In this document: piece after piece, positions 1-5,317 of the stretch
Layout of the letters: every line of letters starts with the position of its first letter
How positions within the stretch are numbered: position 1 is the stretch's first letter
Assembly: GCA_020860025.1 (NCBI GenBank)
Contig: JAJBVC010000070.1
Location: forward strand, 1 to 12,870
Source of the DNA: Clostridiales bacterium
GTDB lineage: Bacteria > Bacillota > Clostridia > Oscillospirales > Acutalibacteraceae
Length of the DNA stretch: 12,870 bases
Reading direction: 5' to 3'
Notes under the pieces: model-generated
The model's input: only the letters and a program-made list of their open reading frames with translations
Database searches by the model: none
What the model was told of the DNA's origin: nothing
Program-made: the position numbers and the translations under genes

Positions 1-1939
1 CTTTTACTGTTTTGTATGTACGAACACGAACATAATATTTTTTCTTAGCTTTAAGCTTTGAAATTGTTTTTGAACCGGTACTATTCTTACTAATCGTTAC
101 AGTCTTTGCATTGCTGAAGTCTTTGCTTGTACTGTACTGAATCTGATAACCGGTAGTCTGTGCCGTCTTTCTGCTCCATTTAACGGTAAAGCCTTTTGAT
201 TTTGCTGTGATTTTACTGATAGTTGTCGCTCTCGGCTTAATTGTATAAGTCAAGGTCTTAGTACCGCTATAATTACCTTTAAACTTAATTTTAACGGTAT
301 ATTTACCGACATATTTACTCTTACTGTTTGAGTATGTTACGGTGTAATACTTTGAACTAATCTTATTGCCTTTGCTGTCTTTTACTGTTACAGACGGTTT
401 ATGAGTTTCGCCGTCATAAGTATAACTTGTTGAGGACAACTTTATCGTTTTAGGATAGTAAATCGTTGTAGTTGTTTTAGCAGAACAACCTGAGCGTGTA
501 CAGCTTTTAACAATTTTACCGTTTTTCTCAAGCGTCGCTTTTGTAACAACACTTTTGTATGTATGACCAAGTTTTGCTACAGTAGTCTGTGCTGTTATTA
601 CAGTACCGCACACAGAGCAGTGCGAGCCTTTTGTTAAACCTGTTGATGTACAGGTAGCGGCAACCGCCTTGTCGGTCACAACGGTATGACCTGTTGCTTC
701 GACTGCATCGCTTTCGTAACTGTTGCCGCAAAGCGTACAGGTGTGAAGCGTGTAACCGTCTGTAGTACAAGTGGCGGCAATGATTTCTTCAGAATAAGTA
801 TGTGATGTGGCAGACACGGTTTCAGTGCCGAGAATTTCGCCGCAATTTGCACAAACCTTATTCATATCAAAGCCTACGGTACAGTCGGCGCCATCAGGTA
901 CGCTATACTCAATATCGGAATGAGTACAAACGTAACGTGAGTCTGCCATAGGATATTCTTCGTTAAATTCGTCTGTTAAATATTCGTCCTCTCGTTCGTG
1001 AGAACTATCGTCAAATTCCTGACTGCCGCATAAAAAGTAATTATATGTATATGTGTCAGACCAGTAATTACCGTTTTCGTCGGAAGTGTCATCATTTTCC
1101 GTATCATCCCATGTACAGTCGATATTATAGAACGAACCGTCAAGCTCGGAAATATTCCAAGCATGGTAATAACTTGTAATTACACGAGTTGAAATATCAA
1201 CCTCCCAGCAAAGCCTGTAAAACAATGTTGCATAAGCCTGACAAACCGCATAGCCGTCAAACAAAGCGGCATAAGTTGTATACTGTGCTAAATAACTGCT
1301 TGTATAAACGTGGTCATAATCGTAACGTATTTGCTCGCATACGTAATCGTGAATAAGTTTAAGCTGCCTATAAGTTGACTTACCGTCTAAATCAAGAGAT
1401 GAAATAATTTCACTTATCTTTTCGTCAACCTCTTCTTCCTCATCGGCAGTCGTCATATATGATATTGTATAGGATAAGGAATAGTTATAACCGCTTGAAG
1501 TATATTGCTTTACTCCGCTGCAGGAATAAGATTTCCAGTGCCATTTTAGATAATCGCCCTCTTGAGCGGCTGTTGCATTTTCCTGTGCATATGCAGCCTC
1601 AAACATCTCCTGCGCCAATGAACTCATAGTGCTGCTTGTAGTAGTTGTAAAGTTGATTGTTATACTATCGGTTCTGTTCACCATAGCTTTTTTAAGAGTT
1701 GAAACAGCCTGCGCCTTAGTTCCATAACTTGAAGCGCTTCTCGTCCTGTTATTCACAGTGCCGTCGTCGGAAATATCGTCAAGTTCCTCTGTCAAATCAT
1801 CATAATCGGCAATATCTTCATATATGGGATTAACAACTGTAACTTCGTCCGATGTTTGGGAATATGCGGAAAAATCAACACCTGCACTAACACTCAAAAG
1901 CATTGTGAATGAAAGCAGAATACTGATTAACCTTTTCAT
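1..1939 (-). CDS. Secreted transglutaminase-like surface protein, C-terminus beyond window
   Basis: The reading frame is open from the ATG at 1939 to the left edge (646 residues seen). The start is set by AGGAGG at 1946-1951. Residues 1-25 form a signal peptide (MKRLISILL...VSAGVDFSA). A transglutaminase-like core lies at about 190-280, with a visible Cys-His-Asp triad: Cys233 in GYAVCQAY, His259 in YYHAWN and Asp274 in NIDCTWDD. Residues about 338-485 are Cys-rich, with repeated units of the form GHT..ATC...G...C..CG, a zinc-ribbon-like repeat common in Firmicutes surface proteins. An Ig-like unit (about 490-567, ending in YTIKP) and the beginning of a fibronectin-III-like domain (KGFTVKW, GYQIQYS) follow. 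Family knowledge says such domains cleave or crosslink peptides or cell-wall material; the substrate is not visible. The protein probably sits on the cell surface. The cell-wall anchor or dockerin, if any, would lie to the left. Confidence 0.88.
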   Translation of the reverse strand, partial: MKRLISILLSFTMLLSVSAGVDFSAYSQTSDEVTVVNPIYEDIADYDDLTEELDDISDDGTVNNRTRSASSYGTKAQAVSTLKKAMVNRTDSITINFTTTTSSTMSSLAQEMFEAAYAQENATAAQEGDYLKWHWKSYSCSGVKQYTSSGYNYSLSYTISYMTTADEEEEVDEKISEIISSLDLDGKSTYRQLKLIHDYVCEQIRYDYDHVYTSSYLAQYTTYAALFDGYAVCQAYATLFYRLCWEVDISTRVITSYYHAWNISELDGSFYNIDCTWDDTENDDTSDENGNYWSDTYTYNYFLCGSQEFDDSSHEREDEYLTDEFNEEYPMADSRYVCTHSDIEYSVPDGADCTVGFDMNKVCANCGEILGTETVSATSHTYSEEIIAATCTTDGYTLHTCTLCGNSYESDAVEATGHTVVTDKAVAATCTSTGLTKGSHCSVCGTVITAQTTVAKLGHTYKSVVTKATLEKNGKIVKSCTRSGCSAKTTTTIYYPKTIKLSSTSYTYDGETHKPSVTVKDSKGNKISSKYYTVTYSNSKSKYVGKYTVKIKFKGNYSGTKTLTYTIKPRATTISKITAKSKGFTVKWSRKTAQTTGYQIQYSTSKDFSNAKTVTISKNSTGSKTISKLKAKKKYYVRVRTYKTVK

Positions 1940-1960
1940 AGCGCACCTCCTGAATTTATA

Positions 1961-2010
1961 AATTCAGTTTAACACACTAAATTATGAATTGCAACAATGA
2001 TAAAGTTAAA
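1961..2010 (-). repeat. 50-bp promoter cassette, copy A
   Basis: This stretch matches 4272-4321 at 45 of 50 positions in the same orientation. It ends just before the transglutaminase leader and contains that gene's proposed promoter. Copy B has TAGACT in place of TAAACT. Similarity falls off on both sides, so the repeat is a discrete block rather than part of a long duplication. Confidence 0.85.
1966..1994 (-). promoter_or_regulatory. Promoter of the transglutaminase-like gene
   Basis: On the minus strand TTGCAA (1989-1994) and TAAACT (1966-1971) are separated by 17 bases, about 27 bases before the start codon. Each box matches consensus at 4 of 6 positions. The call is strengthened because the same boxes and spacing recur in the second copy of this cassette at 4277-4305. 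Confidence 0.6.
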
Positions 2011-2080
2011 TTAAAATTAAATATTATTCGCAGCTTAATTACTTATTGTTTTTTAGGAGTTGCCGATTTAGTCGCCCTTT

Positions 2081-2097
2081 GCCGGATTTGCACCGGC
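2081..2097 (-). repeat. GCCGG hairpin with T-loop-like core, copy 1
   Basis: GCCGG and CCGGC enclose a seven-base loop, giving a perfect hairpin. The core CCGGATTTGCACCGG (2082-2096) recurs exactly at 3554-3568. On the minus strand the core reads CCGGTGCAAATCCGG, resembling a tRNA T-arm except for G in place of the second loop T. It lies just past the terminator of the zinc-ribbon gene and upstream of promoter cassette A. Read as codons it would give ..KPVQIRQRATKSATPKKQ, but there is no start or ribosome site. Confidence 0.6.
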
Positions 2098-2106
2098 TTA
2101 AATACT

Positions 2107-2152
2107 AAAAAAAGGCATAATAAAAGCACTCTTGATTTCTCAAAAGTGCTTA
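2107..2152 (-). terminator. Rho-independent terminator of the zinc-ribbon operon
   Basis: On the minus strand AAGCACTTTTGA and TCAAGAGTGCTT pair around a short loop (2125-2152). They are followed by TTTATT and, further on, a run of seven T (2107-2113). It begins about 20 bases after the stop codon at 2172. Confidence 0.75.
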
Positions 2153-2171
2153 ATCATAATATTTAGTTTGT

Positions 2172-2363
2172 TTAAAATCCTCTGAAATCTAAAGAAATGC
2201 AATTATCAGTTTTACACCTTATGGAATACCAACTTCTACCCTCTTCTAAAATTATGTCATTTCCGCACCGGGGACATTTCTTGTCAGTCTTTCCATACTT
2301 TGCTATTTCGTCATCTGCGCTATCCAATAAATCTATTTCTTCTTTGGTCATTTCAATAACCAT
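2172..2363 (-). CDS. Small zinc-ribbon protein, 63 residues
   Basis: The start is the ATG at 2363 (MVIEMTKEEID), eight bases after AAGGAG; a longer reading from 2414 lacks a ribosome site. The N-terminal half is acidic and probably helical (TKEEIDLLDSADDEIAKYG). The C-terminal half carries CPRCG and, 21 residues later, C......C (RCKTDNC), a four-cysteine zinc-ribbon pattern. No catalytic residues are visible. It is the last gene of a four-gene minus-strand operon, 65 bases after its neighbour and directly before a terminator. I do not recognise a named family. Similar short zinc ribbons occur among small accessory genes in Clostridia, so a nucleic-acid or protein-binding role is possible but unproven. 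Confidence 0.75.
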   Translation of the reverse strand: MVIEMTKEEIDLLDSADDEIAKYGKTDKKCPRCGNDIILEEGRSWYSIRCKTDNCISLDFRGF

Positions 2364-2428
2364 ACACAACACTCCTTGTAAAATCGTTATATTTAATTGC
2401 CACACTGCCAACAATTTAATACAGACGG

Positions 2429-2572
2429 TTAGCAGTCAGCTTCCGACCAATCTTTTAATTTGGCGTTCTTTTCTTGCGCTTCCTTGTCTCTTCTCTCTCG
2501 TTCCTCGGGAGGCAAGCCCGAATCAACATAATGCCCGTCAAAATAAGAACGATACCAATATTTTTTACTCAC
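2429..2572 (-). CDS. Hypothetical protein, 47 residues, GTG start
   Basis: GTG at 2572 follows GGAGGG (2581-2586) at good spacing and opens a frame of 47 codons ending in TAA. The protein starts SKKYWYRSYFDGHYVD, followed by a very charged stretch with PPEERERRDKEAQEK, and ends WSEADC. It has no signal peptide or membrane segment. It lies 17 bases after the stop of the upstream frame, which argues for one transcript. I do not recognise the family. The strong ribosome site and codon-like composition support translation. A non-ATG start and short length would make it easy to miss. Confidence 0.6.
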   Translation of the reverse strand: MSKKYWYRSYFDGHYVDSGLPPEERERRDKEAQEKNAKLKDWSEADC

Positions 2573-2589
2573 TTAAAGTTCCCTCCAAA

Positions 2590-2821
2590 CTATACCATAC
2601 TGTTTTTCACATACTCATCTAAGTTATCAAAATCAACTTCCTTGAACTTTTCATTAAAGTCATCAGATTCTTTAATAACACCATACTCAACAAGAATTCT
2701 TTTATTCTCAATAGCTATTTCTCTCTTTTCTTCTTCTGTTAGCTCTCTGTACCCTGTAACTTTGGGTAAAGAGGTGTCATTCCACCGAGGAGATGTAAAC
2801 ACTTCTTTTTTTATCTGACAT
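2590..2821 (-). pseudogene. Hypothetical ~75-residue gene with a frame break in an A7 run
   Basis: The ATG at 2821 has a good ribosome site (GGAAGG, 2830-2835) but its frame closes after 14 codons. The long frame (ending 2590) contains KVTGYRELTEEEKREIAIEN and EVDFDNLDEYVKNSMV and looks coding, yet its only own start is a GTG at 2802 with no convincing ribosome site. The two frames meet at a run of seven A (minus strand) just after ATG TCA GAT. Losing one A would join them into MSDKKEVFTSPRWND... So this is either a frameshifted gene, a sequencing error, or a gene read by slippage on the A-run. The protein is charged and soluble, with a probable central helix. Family unknown. Confidence 0.6.
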
Positions 2822-2853
2822 ATTATTATCCTTCCGCTGATTCTAAATTAGTT

Positions 2854-3075
2854 CTATACCGATAATGATATTGATTTGATTTCTGAATTTAAAAAATCCA
2901 CAAGAGCACCGGCTTTGAGTGATTTTACATCGCTATCAAGCCTTATAATGATAGAGTCTTCACCGTCATTATTGTCTTCAGCGTCACAAACATCAATAGA
3001 ATTGCCTCGCCAAACTATTCCATCAACATCTATTATCTGTACTTTTTTGCCTAAAAAGTCATAAAAAGTTGTCAT
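2854..3075 (-). CDS. Small Lsm/SH3-like beta-barrel protein, 73 residues
   Basis: The start is the ATG at 3075, set by AAAGGAGGACACCAA just upstream; an upstream in-frame ATG at 3138 has no comparable site. The sequence MTTFYDFLGKKVQIIDVDG, then WRGNSIDVCDAEDN, then SIIIRLDS and VDFLNSEIKSI alternates short strands and acidic turns. This is the pattern of Lsm or SH3-like small barrels found as single-domain proteins in Clostridia. No RNA-binding signature can be confirmed by eye. It is the first gene after the promoter at 3253-3280, with a leader of about 170 bases. A role as an immunity or regulatory protein is only inferred from the surrounding cluster of small genes. Confidence 0.72.
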   Translation of the reverse strand: MTTFYDFLGKKVQIIDVDGIVWRGNSIDVCDAEDNNDGEDSIIIRLDSDVKSLKAGALVDFLNSEIKSISLSV

Positions 3076-3252
3076 TTGGTGTCCTCCTTTCTTGGTACTA
3101 AGTGCGTCCCTGTTTTGAATAATGAATTGTCGTTTCAAATTGGGTAATTATAAAATCTTACCAGAGATGTGACTTGAACCGTCTTTAAAGTGTCGGAATG
3201 CTTTTTCAAATTGATTTCAAGCTTTATAGAGCCATTTTTTATTTTCTCGTTT

Positions 3253-3280
3253 ATTATATCACTTTTAGACTATTTATCAA
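3253..3280 (-). promoter_or_regulatory. Promoter of the four-gene small-protein operon
   Basis: On the minus strand TTGATA (3275-3280) and a perfect TATAAT (3253-3258) are 16 bases apart. Transcription would start near 3246 and give a leader of about 170 bases before the ATG at 3075. In that leader an open frame without a start codon ends near 3142 (..LEINLKKHSDTLKTVQVTS..) and may be a gene remnant. No riboswitch was recognised. Confidence 0.7.
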
Positions 3281-3364
3281 CCTTATTCTGTGAATTTGCG
3301 TATGTGGTTGTTCAAAAATCGGTTTTTATATAAGCATCTCGTGCTTCATCGTTTTATCTGTCAC

Positions 3365-3448
3365 TCAAGCTCTCGCTTCTTCCGGCGGTCGTGTTTGTAT
3401 CTCTATTAAGTTCTTGTTCTGTGGTCGTTCACCCTTTGTTGATGCCAA
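3365..3448 (-). pseudogene. 27-codon remnant resembling a mobile-element KGG-type small protein
   Basis: TTG at 3448 follows AAGGAGG and opens a 27-residue frame, ASTKGERPQNKNLIEIQTRP followed by PEEARA. The start NKNLI...R.PEEAR resembles the N-terminus of small phage or plasmid proteins that continue with a K/RGG.ASG motif. That continuation is missing because a TGA closes the frame at 3365 and the DNA after it encodes nothing similar. It lies directly after two tandem terminators. The family link is from memory of motif style and is tentative; a genuine 27-residue peptide is the alternative. Confidence 0.35.
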
Positions 3449-3470
3449 GAGCCACACCTCCTTGTTGTGT

Positions 3471-3496
3471 AAAATAAAAAAGCCCCATACGGGACT
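3471..3496 (-). terminator. Second of two tandem terminators
   Basis: On the minus strand AGTCCC and GGGGCT pair around GTAT, followed by TTTTTTATTTT. It backs up the hairpin at 3521-3540, about 25 bases before it. Confidence 0.7.
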
Positions 3497-3510
3497 TTGT
3501 AAAAATATTC

Positions 3511-3540
3511 AAAAATAAAAGGAACTCTGAAAAGAGTCCC
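3511..3540 (-). terminator. First of two tandem terminators
   Basis: On the minus strand GGGACTCT and AGAGTTCC form an eight-pair stem (one G-T pair) with a TTTC loop, followed by TTTTATTTTT. It begins four bases after the 70-nt structured element, so that element would be the 3' end of the transcript. Confidence 0.8.
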
Positions 3541-3543
3541 TAA

Positions 3544-3613
3544 TAGCAAGCGCCCGGATTTGCACCGGGGCAGCGTCCATCAACACTTGCTCCTCCTACA
3601 TTACTACTTGCTA
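3544..3613 (-). ncRNA. Candidate structured RNA element with tRNA T-arm-like hairpin
   Basis: TAGCAAG and CTTGCTA at the two ends form a seven-pair closing stem around 56 bases. Near the 3' end (minus strand) a CCCGG/CCGGG hairpin has the loop TGCAAAT. The whole is 70 bases, like a tRNA, but no D-arm or anticodon arm can be drawn, and two extra bases separate the hairpin from the closing stem. A terminator follows at once. The core CCGGATTTGCACCGG is shared exactly with 2082-2096. The same strand also offers AGGAGG (3592-3597) and a GTG or ATG (3586 or 3580) opening a 23-25-residue frame through the hairpin (MDAAPVQIRALAIRD...), ending in the terminator at 3509. RNA, peptide leader or mobile-element scar are all possible. 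Confidence 0.35.
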
Positions 3614-3691
3614 ATATGAGAATACCATAATTTCTGAACTCTGTCAATTAGCTTTTGCCTATATGCTGTCACCTCTCAGCAATAATAAAAT

Positions 3692-3880
3692 CTAAATCCT
3701 CTCAATTTCATTATTTTCAAGCCATATTAAGTCGTCATTGCCTGTTTTGAATTTATCATCTTTTTCAACAAAATAAATAGGTGGTTTTGTTCCTCCATCA
3801 TCATCAATAGCGACAATAACCCCGGTTTGCCCGGTACCAACTATTTTTACGCTCTCATATAACTCAAATGCTTCTGTCAT
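3692..3880 (-). CDS. Small SH3-like hypothetical protein, 62 residues
   Basis: The ATG at 3880 lies three bases after the TAG of the upstream 111-residue gene, so translation is probably coupled; the ribosome site itself is weak. The sequence VKIVGTGQTGVIVAIDDDG, then PPIYFVEKDDKF and DLIWLENNEIERI has the strand-turn pattern of a small SH3-like barrel, ending in an acidic tail. No membrane segment or signal peptide is present. I do not recognise a named family. It shares the small-barrel style, but not the sequence, of the Lsm-like protein at 2854-3075. Confidence 0.7.
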   Translation of the reverse strand: MTEAFELYESVKIVGTGQTGVIVAIDDDGGTKPPIYFVEKDDKFKTGNDDLIWLENNEIERI

Positions 3881-3883
3881 TGT

Positions 3884-4219
3884 CTAATCGTCGTCTTCCA
3901 AAAATTTCAAGTCTTCGGGTTCTCTTATCTCTCTTATGTCCTTTTCGATTGCATCAGAAAGCTTCATACCGTCGTAGAATACATAATCTTCAACAAGTTC
4001 TTCTACCGTGTCGTAAGCCTTTAAAGAATTTATGTGTTCTTCATGCGTGGCATGTCTCGTACCAATGCTTGTTATCGCAATACAATATCCTCTGCCGTCG
4101 AGCCAAAGTGTATATTCAGCTTTTTTATAAACTATATTTGTTTGTTGTGCATATGTTTCGTCAATAAAATCTTGCTTACTTTCCCAGCCAAAATAGCGTA
4201 TAACTTTTTTATCTCCCAT
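3884..4219 (-). CDS. Hypothetical soluble protein, 111 residues
   Basis: The ATG at 4219 follows AAAGGAAA at good spacing. The protein starts MGDKKVIRYFGWESKQDF, has a central strand-rich part (YTLWLDGRGYCIAITSIGTRHATHEEH) and a highly acidic C-terminal half ending in FLEDDD. It is cytosolic by appearance. Acidic small proteins such as this, paired with a small-barrel protein, are typical of immunity genes in toxin islands, but no family is recognised and no toxin is visible nearby. It is the first gene after promoter cassette B and is coupled to the 62-residue gene after it. Confidence 0.7.
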   Translation of the reverse strand: MGDKKVIRYFGWESKQDFIDETYAQQTNIVYKKAEYTLWLDGRGYCIAITSIGTRHATHEEHINSLKAYDTVEELVEDYVFYDGMKLSDAIEKDIREIREPEDLKFLEDDD

Positions 4220-4271
4220 TATGATTTCCTTTCTCCATATCTTGCAATCATCAATAATAACCGCTCTTTTT

Positions 4272-4321
4272 AATTCAGTCTAACACACTAAATTATAAAT
4301 TGCAACAGTGATAAGATTAAA
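4272..4321 (-). repeat. 50-bp promoter cassette, copy B
   Basis: Same orientation as copy A (1961-2010), with five substitutions over 50 bases. The block covers the -35 and -10 boxes plus about 16 bases upstream of the -35 box. Confidence 0.85.
4277..4305 (-). promoter_or_regulatory. Promoter of the 111-residue/62-residue gene pair
   Basis: TTGCAA (4300-4305) and TAGACT (4277-4282) on the minus strand are 17 bases apart, about 58 bases before the ATG at 4219. The arrangement is the same as at 1966-1994. Confidence 0.6.
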
Positions 4322-4386
4322 TCAGTCTCTCAACATAAAGCACATCACTTTACACTTTCTGTATGATTGGATTTCAATTTCAATCA

Positions 4387-5132
4387 CTATAAAACCATTT
4401 CTTCAAGCTTAGATATACATTGATGATATATCTCTTTATTTCTATCCTTATAATATAGTGCAACTTCGTATAATGCGTATGTATGACCAAATCGTGCCGC
4501 AAATTTATAATATGGCAAAGCAAGTTCTCGGTACTGTTCGCAAATGATTTTTTCTTTTGGATTAGGTTTTTCTATTACAAATGTATCAGTTAACCTATCA
4601 TAGTGGCGACCCAGTGTATTATAATACCACCCCATACCGCAAACAGCATCAATATTTCCGCATTTTATAGCTGTTTCTAAAAGTTCTCTTATTTGATCAA
4701 AATATTTATTTATATATGAAATGGTTACTACACTGTAGTGATTTTGCATCATTATGTTGAAATTGGCATCATCAAACACTTTTGCGATAGTAGTCATCGC
4801 TTCCGCACCTTTATTTATGTCCCAATTATTAGGGCAAAAGTTAAAATCAACAGGCAATTCAGATGCTTCGTCAGATTCGCTTTCAAATGTTTCCCAAGGC
4901 ATTACCCCAACTAACGGTTTTCCAATATGAAAACACGTGAATTCTAATACTATTTTTTTATCGTTGCAACAGTGATCACTGTAAATTTGTTGATACTGCT
5001 TTCTTGTTTTATTGAATTCGCCCTCGGTCTTTTTACTCTTTGCTTTATCACATAATTGGTTTAAATATTTCCACTCTGCAAGAAGCGAATTTTGTTGCGT
5101 TGTTTTTTCTTCTTTATCAAATTGAAAGACAT
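4387..5132 (-). pseudogene. Sel1/TPR-like gene with a frame break near its start
   Basis: The intact part (ATG at 4902, 171 residues) ends with GNIDAVCGMGWYYNTLGRHY and YYKFAARFGHTYALYEVALYY, the helical-pair pattern of Sel1 or TPR repeats. The same frame stays open upstream to a TAA at 5137, adding about 80 coding-looking residues (FDKEEKTTQQNSLLAEWKYL). That part has no start codon. A strong start does exist: AGGTAGGGG (5142-5150) then ATG at 5132, but in another frame (MSFNLIKKKKQ...). A one-base change between 5105 and 5131, for instance in the A6 run at about 5103-5108, would join them into one protein of about 248 residues. It has its own promoter (5155-5184). Sel1-like proteins act as protein-interaction scaffolds; the partner here is unknown. 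Confidence 0.6.
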
Positions 5133-5154
5133 TTCGTTACACCCCTACCTATCC

Positions 5155-5184
5155 ATTATATAATATAACAGTTTCTTTAGTCAA
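5155..5184 (-). promoter_or_regulatory. Promoter of the Sel1-like gene
   Basis: On the minus strand TTGACT (5179-5184) and TATAAT (5155-5160) are 18 bases apart, about 22 bases before the ATG at 5132 and just ahead of its ribosome site. This supports 5132 as the true start despite the frame problem. Confidence 0.7.
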
Positions 5185-5317
5185 AATCAAGAAGGCTGCC
5201 GAACGTCTACCTTTTCCTGTATATATTAAAATAGAGTAATTCAAAAATGAAAAGACAACTATGAAATTGCGGAAAGCTGTAACACGTCATTTACAAAGCT
5301 ACATATAAAATTAAATA

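Larger units (their letters stand above)
3142..3691. other. Intergenic region of 550 bases without an intact recognisable gene
   Basis: From right to left on the minus strand this holds the structured element at 3544-3613, two tandem terminators (3471-3540), a short TTG-start ORF remnant (3365-3448), an unassigned stretch (3281-3364) and the promoter at 3253-3280. The unassigned stretch includes a weak AAGCA/TGCTT hairpin. The leader of the next operon follows. Confidence 0.7.

Noticed and set aside
2081..2097. Cobalamin riboswitch fragment, because GGTGCAAATCC resembles part of its core
   Set aside because: The other conserved boxes (GGGAA upstream, CCCGCCACTG downstream) are absent and it is not in the leader of a fitting gene.
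2197..2818. Plus-strand frames of 141 and 114 codons
   Set aside because: They lie opposite the minus-strand small genes, lack ribosome sites, and their composition (Ser, Phe, Leu, Ile-rich) is that of antisense reading.
3142..3260. Gene remnant in the leader (LEINLKKHSDTLKTVQVTS)
   Set aside because: The frame looks protein-like but has no start codon and is under 45 codons; similarity to a family could not be judged.
3544..3613. A true tRNA gene
   Set aside because: Closing stem and T-arm-like hairpin are present, but no D-arm or anticodon arm can be formed, the second T-loop base is G, and two bases separate the T-arm from the closing stem.
3868..4273. Plus-strand frames opposite the 111-residue gene
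   Set aside because: No ribosome site and Cys/Arg/Leu-rich antisense composition; the minus-strand frames are coupled and have a promoter.
4962..4975. Third copy of the promoter cassette (TTGCAACAGTGAT)
   Set aside because: Only 13 bases match and they lie inside the coding part of the Sel1-like gene; no promoter boxes follow.
5105..5131. Programmed -1 frameshift as in dnaX
   Set aside because: The run GAAAAAAC is slippery but no stimulatory stem or internal ribosome-like site is seen, and the shift would be needed within about ten codons of the start. Kept only as one option beside a plain indel.
5190..5310. Plus-strand frame KKAAERLPFPVYIKIE before the LysR stop
   Set aside because: Very short, no start or ribosome site; may be chance.
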